Part shown: positions 6,444 to 13,229 of the stretch, piece after piece
Layout: each line of letters opens with the position of its first letter
How positions within the stretch are numbered: position 1 is the first letter of the stretch
NCBI GenBank assembly: GCA_028869975.1
Contig: JAGWQR010000134.1
Span: 1 to 13,229 of the forward strand
DNA length: 13,229 nt
DNA from: Alphaproteobacteria bacterium
GTDB lineage: Bacteria; Pseudomonadota; Alphaproteobacteria; Sphingomonadales; Sphingomonadaceae
Direction of reading: 5' to 3'
The notes under the pieces: model-generated
What the model was told of the DNA's origin: nothing
Seen by the model: the letters and a program-made list of their open reading frames with translations, nothing else
The model's database searches: none
Program-made: the position numbers and the translations under genes

Positions 6444-7515
6444 CCATCCCCGCCAGCCGCTCGGCCTCGTTTGCCGTCATCAGGGCATTGACCAGCTCTT
6501 CCATCTGCCCCATCAAAATCTCGGGCAGGCGGTGCAGCGTTAAATTGATGCGGTGGTCGGTGACGCGCCCTTGCGGAAAATTATAGGTGCGAATGCGCTC
6601 TGATCTGTCGCCCGAGCCGACCATCGATTTGCGCGCGCCCGAGCGCTCGCTCGCCAACCGCTCGCGTTCGACCTCATAGAGCCGCGTGCGCAGCACCTTC
6701 ATGGCCTTGTTGCGGTTCTTGATCTGGCTGCGCTCATCCTGCTGGATCACAACCGTGCCCGTGGGGATGTGCGTGATCCGCACCGCCGAATCGGTCGTGT
6801 TGACGCCTTGCCCGCCGGGGCCGGACGAACGGTAGATGTCGATGCGCAAATCCTTCTCTTCGATCTGCACATCCACCTCTTCCGCCTCGGGCAGCACCGC
6901 CACCGTGGCAGCAGAGGTGTGGATACGCCCGCCCGCCTCGGTTGCGGGCACGCGCTGCACGCGGTGGACGCCGCTCTCGAATTTGAGCTTGGCGAACACG
7001 CCCGAGCCGGAAACGCTCGCCACCACTTCCTTATACCCGCCAATATCGGAGAGCGTGGCGGAAATCAGCTCCACCTTCCAGCCCTGCAATTCGGCATAGC
7101 GTTGATACATGCGGAACAGATCACCCGCGAACAGTGCCGCCTCGTCGCCGCCCGTGCCCGCGCGCACCTCGAGCATCGCCGAGCGCTCATCCGCTGCATC
7201 CTTGGGCAGCAGCCGGATGGCGAGCGCGCGCTCCGCTTGCGGGAGCTGGTCGCGAATGTCCTGCGCCTCCTCGTTCGCGAGCGCACGCATGTCGGCGTCG
7301 GTTGCGGGATCGGTGAGGAGGGTTTCGGCGTCCGCCAGATTGGCGCGCAACCGCGCAATGGCGGCGGCGGCATCAGCCACCGGCGCAACCTCGGCATATT
7401 CCTTGGAGAGCGCGATAAACAGATCGGTCGGCAAATCGCCGGAGGCCAACTTGGCCTGCACCTCATCGCGCCGGGCGATGAGCGCGGCAATCCGTTCGGG
7501 GGAAATGGTGGTCAT
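6430..7515 (-). CDS. prfA: Peptide chain release factor 1 (RF1)
   Basis: The 361-residue cytoplasmic factor reads UAA and UAG in the ribosomal A site and triggers peptide release. The codon-recognition tripeptide P-A-T (190-192) identifies RF1 rather than RF2, which carries S-P-F. The catalytic G-G-Q motif is at 234-236 within S-S-G-P-G-G-Q-G-V-N-T, and Gln236 is the expected target of the PrmC encoded next. The N-terminal domain 1 helices and the domain 2 sequence R-V-P-A-T-E-A-G-G-R-I-H-T-S are intact. The ATG overlaps the hisS stop codon by ATGA and there is no separate strong ribosome-binding site, so translation is probably coupled to hisS. Confidence 0.97.
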   Translation of the reverse strand: MTTISPERIAALIARRDEVQAKLASGDLPTDLFIALSKEYAEVAPVADAAAAIARLRANLADAETLLTDPATDADMRALANEEAQDIRDQLPQAERALAIRLLPKDAADERSAMLEVRAGTGGDEAALFAGDLFRMYQRYAELQGWKVELISATLSDIGGYKEVVASVSGSGVFAKLKFESGVHRVQRVPATEAGGRIHTSAATVAVLPEAEEVDVQIEEKDLRIDIYRSSGPGGQGVNTTDSAVRITHIPTGTVVIQQDERSQIKNRNKAMKVLRTRLYEVERERLASERSGARKSMVGSGDRSERIRTYNFPQGRVTDHRINLTLHRLPEILMGQMEELVNALMTANEAERLAGMDGAD

Positions 7516-8891
7516 ATTTTGCAGTTTAGTCTGTGAGTGCCAGTTCCAGCATTGGCTAACACGGCGTTACGTGATTTCGAATTAATTGCCGCAACAGCGT
7601 CGTAATCTGGGACTAATGGCACTATTTGCACCAATACTTCACGTTGGTCGACTCTGCGGAGAATGAAGATCATAGCCTTTGAGCCGTTTCGCCTCGCGCG
7701 CTCAATGCGACGGTCGCGTTTCCCACTGTTGTCGCTATGGACCGATATTTCGGCATTGCGTAACAATTTCATAATTCTAGAAAATTCCAAATCGAGATGC
7801 TGCGCATCCGGATAATTTTGCTTCGTCACATTATCATCTATGCTTAAAACGAACTCAGGAGCATCCTCCAAAGGTTCATCCACCAGCATCGCCAGTCGTT
7901 CAATGCCCGCAGCCCAGCCTACCGCCGGTGTTGCCGGGCCGCCGAGGTTCTCGATCAGGCCATCATAGCGCCCGCCGCCCAGGATCGTCGATTGTGCGCC
8001 CAGCCGCTCCGCCCACGCGCTCCCGGCATCGGGCACAAATTCAAACGCGGTGTGGCGGTAATAATCGAGGCCGCGCACCAGCCGCGCATCACGTTGCCAA
8101 TGTTCACCTTCTTTCAAGCCGGCCGCAGCCAAACCCGCCGACACCTTCTCAAAGAAGGCACCCGCCTCATCCGTCAGATACGCATCAATATCGGGTGCCG
8201 CCTGCGCCACGGGAATATCGCGCGGGTCTTTGCTATCCAGAATCCGCATCGGGTTGCGCTCCAGCCGCGCTTGACTATCCTCTGAGAGCGCGTCCCTGTG
8301 CTTGGTGAAATGTTCAATCAATCCGGCGCGCCATGCCGCCCGGCTCTCTGCATCGCCGAGCGTATTGAGCCGCAGCGTCACGCCGTCCTTGATCCCCAGC
8401 TCTTTCAGCAGATGATCCGCCAGCACCAGCAGCTCGACATCCGCTGCCGGTTCGGCCGCGCCAATCACCTCGGCGTCGAGCTGATGAAACTGGCGGAAAC
8501 GCCCCTTTTGCGGGCGCTCATAGCGGAACAATGGCCCGTGCGTGGCGAGTTTCAAGACGCCATGTTGCTGCCAGCCATTGGTGATATAGGCGCGGGCGAT
8601 CCCGGCGGTGAACTCCGGGCGCAGGGTGAGGCTGTCCCCGCCCCTGTCCTCGAAAGTATACATTTCCTTCGAGACAACATCGGTGGTCTCGCCCAGCGAG
8701 CGCGCGAACACGGCGGTCGCCTCAAACACCGGCACTTCAACGCGCTTGAAACCATAAAGCTTGCGCACGCGGTTGAAGCTATCGATCACATGCTCGAAGC
8801 GCGCGGCCTCCGCCCCGAACATGTCCTGCGTGCCGCGAATGGCGCGCGGGGTGGGGATTTTCTTGGGGCGTTCGGGTTTGGTATCGCTCAT
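7512..8891 (-). CDS. hisS: Histidyl-tRNA synthetase with compositionally distinct C-terminal domain
   Basis: The class II synthetase charges tRNA-His. I chose the ATG giving 459 residues (M-S-D-T-K-P-E), because homology with the family begins at about residue 13 (P-T-P-R-A-I-R-G-T-Q-D); no good ribosome-binding site precedes it. Motif 2 is at about 122-144 (F-R-Y-E-R-P...F-H-Q-L-D). The histidine-specific L-V-R-G-L-D-Y-Y is at 271-278, G-G-G-R-Y-D at 305-310 and motif 3 G-W-A-A-G-I-E-R-L at 325-333, so the catalytic core is complete. From about residue 345 the anticodon-binding region is unusual. It lacks the familiar Y-K-G-N-type segment and has S-G-K-R-D-R-R-I-E-R-A-R-R instead, then an odd tail ending in T-G-T-H-R-L-N-C-K-I. 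The DNA for this part (about 7561-7860) is 46% GC by hand count, against about 70% on either side. It leads the hisS-prfA-prmC operon. Confidence 0.93.
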   Translation of the reverse strand: MSDTKPERPKKIPTPRAIRGTQDMFGAEAARFEHVIDSFNRVRKLYGFKRVEVPVFEATAVFARSLGETTDVVSKEMYTFEDRGGDSLTLRPEFTAGIARAYITNGWQQHGVLKLATHGPLFRYERPQKGRFRQFHQLDAEVIGAAEPAADVELLVLADHLLKELGIKDGVTLRLNTLGDAESRAAWRAGLIEHFTKHRDALSEDSQARLERNPMRILDSKDPRDIPVAQAAPDIDAYLTDEAGAFFEKVSAGLAAAGLKEGEHWQRDARLVRGLDYYRHTAFEFVPDAGSAWAERLGAQSTILGGGRYDGLIENLGGPATPAVGWAAGIERLAMLVDEPLEDAPEFVLSIDDNVTKQNYPDAQHLDLEFSRIMKLLRNAEISVHSDNSGKRDRRIERARRNGSKAMIFILRRVDQREVLVQIVPLVPDYDAVAAINSKSRNAVLANAGTGTHRLNCKI

Positions 8892-9005
8892 GGCTGCGCG
8901 CTTTAGCGACGCACGCCGATTATCGCCAGCCCCTTCACATTTCGCGCCATGCCGTATAAGGCCCAACTCATATCAGCACACCTCAAACCACAAGGGAAGC
9001 CGCAC
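8892..9005. promoter_or_regulatory. Divergent promoter region between hisS and acnA
   Basis: The 114-bp gap separates the divergent starts of hisS and acnA. On the plus strand CTTCAC (8933-8938), 16 bases and TATAAG (8955-8960) make a weak sigma70-like pair about 45 bp before the acnA ATG. AAGGGAAG (8992-8999) is the acnA ribosome-binding site. No minus-strand promoter or operator stands out. Confidence 0.35.
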
Positions 9006-11675
<2,670 letters not shown>

Positions 11676-11698
11676 GAGCGACGCTCACGCCCCCACAT

Positions 11699-11728
11699 CG
11701 TCATGCTGAACTTGTTTCAGCATCCATA
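11699..11728 (+). repeat. Left copy of 30-bp REP-like inverted repeat
   Basis: The 30-bp sequence is exactly the reverse complement of 12054-12083. Its core is itself a hairpin: ATGCTGAA, five-base loop CTTGT, TTCAGCAT. This belongs to the class of short palindromic repeats scattered through intergenic DNA of sphingomonads and relatives. It starts 23 bp after the acnA stop and may also act as a 3' transcript-end structure. Confidence 0.9.
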
Positions 11729-11745
11729 ACCGCTACCATGCGTTG

Positions 11746-12039
11746 ATGGCACGCCAGCCCTGCAATTATATTCTTGCGAGCCAGAAGCATGGCGCGCTTT
11801 ATATCGGCGTGACCTCAAATCTGGCGCAGCGGCTGTGGCACCACAAAGAGGGCATAATTGAAGGTTCTTCAAAGCGTTACCAGATTTATCTTCTCGTCTA
11901 TTTTGAAATGTTTGACGACATGGCGACGGCCATTGCCCGCGAAAAGCAGCTCAAAAACTGGCATCGTGACTGGAAGTGCAACCTGATTGAGGCGCACAAT
12001 CCGGCGTGGGCCGATCTGGCACCGGGGCTGGGACTATAA
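11746..12039 (+). CDS. Small GIY-YIG nuclease domain protein (UvrC/YhbQ-like)
   Basis: The 97-residue protein is essentially one GIY-YIG domain. Y-I-L (8-10) and L-Y-I-G (18-21) are the two signature strands. Arg29 (Q-R-L-W-H-H-K) and Glu66 (A-R-E-K-Q-L-K-N-W) sit where the catalytic arginine and the metal-binding glutamate are expected. Stand-alone proteins of this type are abundant, often multicopy, in Alphaproteobacteria; their biological role is not settled. I preferred the ATG at 11746 over the TTG immediately before it, and neither has a clear ribosome-binding site. The gene is enclosed by perfect 30-bp inverted repeats, suggesting that the nuclease acts on, or is spread with, those hairpins. 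The domain is intact with no frameshift. Confidence 0.88.
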   Translation: MARQPCNYILASQKHGALYIGVTSNLAQRLWHHKEGIIEGSSKRYQIYLLVYFEMFDDMATAIAREKQLKNWHRDWKCNLIEAHNPAWADLAPGLGL

Positions 12040-12053
12040 ATCGGTTCAGAGAA

Positions 12054-12083
12054 TATGGATGCTGAAACAAGTTCAGCATGACG
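12054..12083 (-). repeat. Right copy of 30-bp REP-like inverted repeat
   Basis: This is a perfect reverse complement of 11699-11728, with the same hairpin core (ATGCTGAA / TTCAGCAT arms, five-base loop). It lies 14 bp after the GIY-YIG stop codon. Identity stops at the same point on both sides: the flanking bases 11698/12084 and 11729/12053 do not match. Confidence 0.9.
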
Positions 12084-12113
12084 GATTACATTCCGCTCTC
12101 ACGCATTTTCCCC

Positions 12114-12142
12114 TTGACTTACATTTCCTATTTGGTTATAAA
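12114..12142 (+). promoter_or_regulatory. Near-consensus sigma70 promoter with no obvious gene
   Basis: TTGACT (12114-12119), exactly 17 bases and TATAAA (12137-12142) form the best promoter in the window, five of six bases correct in each hexamer, in a local AT-rich patch. Start of transcription would be near 12149. Nothing recognisable is encoded downstream on the plus strand before the convergent LON gene. Confidence 0.65.
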
Positions 12143-12160
12143 ACTCCCCCGTTGATTCGC

Positions 12161-12176
12161 CGTTATGGCCATAACG
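12161..12176. promoter_or_regulatory. Perfect 16-bp palindrome CGTTATGGCCATAACG, possible operator
   Basis: The sequence reads identically on both strands over 16 bp and begins about 12 bp downstream of the expected transcription start of the 12114 promoter. That is a typical repressor operator position; in RNA it would be a loop-less hairpin, so a DNA-binding dimer site is more likely than a functional RNA stem. The binding protein is unknown. Confidence 0.45.
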
Positions 12177-12413
12177 ACCGGGTCAGCACGGGGTAGGTGT
12201 GCGGGGCGGCCTTCAAAAGGCCAAGCCACAGACCGAAACCATCGACCGGTGCGGAGACATGCGGTGTCAAACCGTTGCAACGTAACCCTCGTGGCCCTGA
12301 CATGAACCCTGGGGGAGGAAGCGGCGGCGGCGTGATGAGCGCCAAGTCCGCAGACTTCACAGCCAAATCTGGTCCGTCGTAAATGTGACCATACCCGGGG
12401 CGTGCATCAAGGC

Positions 12414-12448
12414 CGCAGAAAGCCAGAAACCTTGGGCTGTTTTCTGCG
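12414..12448 (+). other. 8-bp stem-loop with alternative pairings
   Basis: CGCAGAAA (12414-12421) pairs perfectly with TTTCTGCG (12441-12448), with GCC/GGC pairing possible inside. The same 3' arm can pair instead with CAGAAA (12424-12429), and the loop-side CTTGGG (12431-12436) can pair with CCCAAG (12464-12469). No T tract follows on either strand, so it is not a simple intrinsic terminator. Confidence 0.4.
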
Positions 12449-12537
12449 TTAAAACTCACAAGCCCCAAGTCCCGCGTGCTAGCTAAGAACGCGCCGGTCG
12501 ATGCCCTCGTTTCCTTCCAGTCGTTTTTATTTGCCCG

Positions 12538-12559
12538 AAAATGTTGGAGATACTCCAAC
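12538..12559 (-). terminator. Intrinsic terminator of the LON-domain gene
   Basis: Read on the minus strand, 11 bases after the LON stop codon, GTTGGAG, loop TAT and CTCCAAC form a perfect 7-bp stem followed by ATTTT. The T run is short, so termination may be partial. Confidence 0.55.
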
Positions 12560-12570
12560 GCCCGCGCTCC

Positions 12571-13206
12571 CTATTGCAGCGTCACGCGCTCCTCGCCATC
12601 AGTGCGGCCGAAAAAGCCCATCAGCTGGATGATGAGTTCGGTTCGCGTGGACAAATCGGGCGCTTCGAGCAGCGCCTGTTTCGCCGCCGGATCGAACGGG
12701 GCAATCTGCGCAATGCCGTTGACGAGCGATTCGTCATCGAGCCGCGCCACCGCCTCCCAATCCACCGCATAGCCCTGCGCCTGCGCAAACCGGCGCGAGG
12801 CTTGTTCCAGCGCGGCGCGGTTGGCGATGCCGAGCACCTCATGCACATCGGAAACCGGCTCCAGCTCCGCCTCAATCTGGCGAAACGTGGTTTTCACCTC
12901 CAGCTCGCGCACGAGGTGAAAGCGCGCCTGGCCATGGAGCACGATATTGTAGCGGCCATCGTCAAGCGCTTCGACATCAACAATCTTACCAACACAGCCG
13001 GTTTCATAAAGCGGCTGCGTATCGCCACCGCCCACGCCGGTCAGTTTCGGCTGGATCATTCCGATCCAGCGGTCGCGCGCCATCGCATCGCTGACCAGCG
13101 CCTGATAACGCGGCTCGAAGATATGCAGTGGCAGGTGCATGCGCGGGAACAGGATCGCGCCGGGCAGCGGAAAAATCGACAGGCGTGTGAGGGTGCTCGT
13201 CGTCAT
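12571..13206 (-). CDS. LON peptidase substrate-binding-domain protein (stand-alone LON N-domain)
   Basis: The 211-residue protein is the PUA-like N-terminal domain of Lon protease without AAA+ or protease parts. Its start region (residues 12-34) has F-P-L-P, then L-F-P and P-L-H-I-F-E-P-R-Y, the diagnostic signature. G-R-Y-N-I-V-L-H-G-Q-A-R-F (84-96) matches the domain's second conserved block. A helical region follows from about residue 125. Stand-alone proteins of this kind are common in Alphaproteobacteria; their role, perhaps binding unfolded or substrate proteins, is not established. The ATG has no strong ribosome-binding site but overlaps a TGA in the frame reaching the window edge, so it may be coupled to a gene lying outside. 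A hairpin terminator follows. Many relatives have a Trm112-like gene next; here that place holds no recognisable gene. Confidence 0.88.
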   Translation of the reverse strand: MTTSTLTRLSIFPLPGAILFPRMHLPLHIFEPRYQALVSDAMARDRWIGMIQPKLTGVGGGDTQPLYETGCVGKIVDVEALDDGRYNIVLHGQARFHLVRELEVKTTFRQIEAELEPVSDVHEVLGIANRAALEQASRRFAQAQGYAVDWEAVARLDDESLVNGIAQIAPFDPAAKQALLEAPDLSTRTELIIQLMGFFGRTDGEERVTLQ

Positions 13207-13229
13207 GCCCGTGAGTGTATCACGTAAAC

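Larger units (their letters stand above)
11699..12083 (+). mobile_element. Candidate mobile unit: GIY-YIG gene bounded by 30-bp inverted repeats
   Basis: A 385-bp block consists of two identical 30-bp palindromic repeats in inverted orientation and one small nuclease gene between them. The gene starts 17 bp inside the left repeat and stops 14 bp inside the right one, so almost nothing else is carried. This is the layout of a minimal transposable unit, comparable in plan to RAYT genes flanked by REP sequences but with a GIY-YIG nuclease in place of a Y1 transposase. No convincing target-site duplication is visible. Mobility is inference from the geometry. Confidence 0.5.
12149..12470 (+). ncRNA. 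Possible structured transcript or small-ORF unit of unknown function
   Basis: This is the gene-free stretch after the GIY-YIG unit. It would be transcribed from the promoter at 12114. Visible structures on the plus strand are the palindrome at 12161-12176, a tight hairpin GGCCTT-CAA-AAGGCC (12208-12222), a longer-range TGTCA/TGACA pairing (12265-12269 with 12298-12302) and the hairpin at 12414-12448. Short open frames exist: 46 codons at 12165-12305, a GTG frame of 61 codons at 12197-12382, and a 26-codon ATG frame at 12302-12382 that overlaps the first by ATGA. None has a domain I recognise, and their composition (Arg- or Gly/Ser-rich) is not convincing. It does not match tmRNA, RNase P RNA, SRP RNA or any tRNA by the motifs I know. 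It may be a small RNA, a leader remnant or an unknown small-protein locus. Confidence 0.3.

Noticed and set aside
8889..8966. Longer hisS start adding 25 residues
   Set aside because: The extension is not like any HisRS N-terminus and covers the likely acnA promoter; the internal ATG at 8891 fits the family.
8949..9005. Longer acnA start at the upstream ATG
   Set aside because: The extra 19 residues are not typical of aconitase, and the ATG at 9006 has a clear ribosome-binding site.
11682..12104. CGCTCACGC and CGCTCTCACGC outside the two 30-bp repeats as a target-site duplication
   Set aside because: They differ by two bases and lie at unequal distances from the repeats, so coincidence is likely.
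12302..12382. M-N-P-G-G-G-S-G-G-G resembling the ribosomal protein L2 segment A-M-N-P-V-D-H-P-H-G-G-G
   Set aside because: Only M-N-P and glycines match, the conserved histidines are missing, and no other L2 sequence is present.
12163..12558. 131-codon minus-strand frame after the LON gene
   Set aside because: It begins with TTG inside the terminator hairpin, has no ribosome-binding site and a proline-rich, unfamiliar sequence, and is antisense to the better-supported promoter.
12541..13227. 228-codon plus-strand frame across the LON gene
   Set aside because: It is the antisense shadow of a protein with clear LON-domain motifs.
13203..13229. C-terminal end of an upstream minus-strand gene (last 8 codons before a TGA overlapping the LON ATG)
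   Set aside because: An open frame of eight codons at the window edge cannot be distinguished from chance.

Overview
The window looks like chromosome of an alphaproteobacterium, most likely one of the Sphingomonadales. The coding DNA is GC-rich (about 60% or more), an Asn/Arg-rich DUF4167 protein sits beside prmC-prfA, and the palindromic repeat with arms ATGCTGAA/TTCAGCAT is of a kind common in that group. I cannot assign a genus from the sequence alone.

Layout. (1) Positions 1-1794, minus strand: a tightly packed operon of a short-chain dehydrogenase (SDR), a nitronate-monooxygenase-like flavoprotein and the first 22 codons of a crotonase-family enzyme. Divergent from it (1872-2639, plus) is an HSD10-type 3-hydroxyacyl-CoA dehydrogenase. 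Together they suggest acyl-CoA catabolism with an unknown substrate. (2) Positions 2759-4684, plus: a secreted, multi-domain beta-rich protein ending in a DUF11 repeat, convergent with the next block. (3) Positions 4691-8891, minus: hisS-prfA-prmC with start/stop overlaps, then DUF4167. Between prmC and DUF4167, on the opposite strand, is a structured sequence with the architecture of 6S RNA. It has a long closing stem with a 5' bulge, a TATAAT-like box just upstream and a terminator-like hairpin with a T tract at its end. The last third of hisS, encoding the anticodon-binding domain, is strikingly AT-rich compared with everything around it. (4) Positions 9006-11675, plus: aconitase acnA, divergent from hisS. 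(5) Positions 11699-12083: a compact unit of one small GIY-YIG nuclease gene between perfect 30-bp inverted repeats, each a REP-like hairpin. (6) Positions 12084-12570: a gene-free stretch with a near-consensus sigma70 promoter, a perfect 16-bp palindrome just downstream and several hairpins, but no convincing protein gene. (7) Positions 12571-13206, minus: a LON-substrate-binding-domain protein followed by its own terminator.

The genes are mostly housekeeping (translation termination, tRNA charging, TCA cycle) or degradative. The parts most worth a second look are the GIY-YIG/inverted-repeat unit, the 6S-like RNA, the orphan promoter region and the compositionally foreign hisS 3' end.
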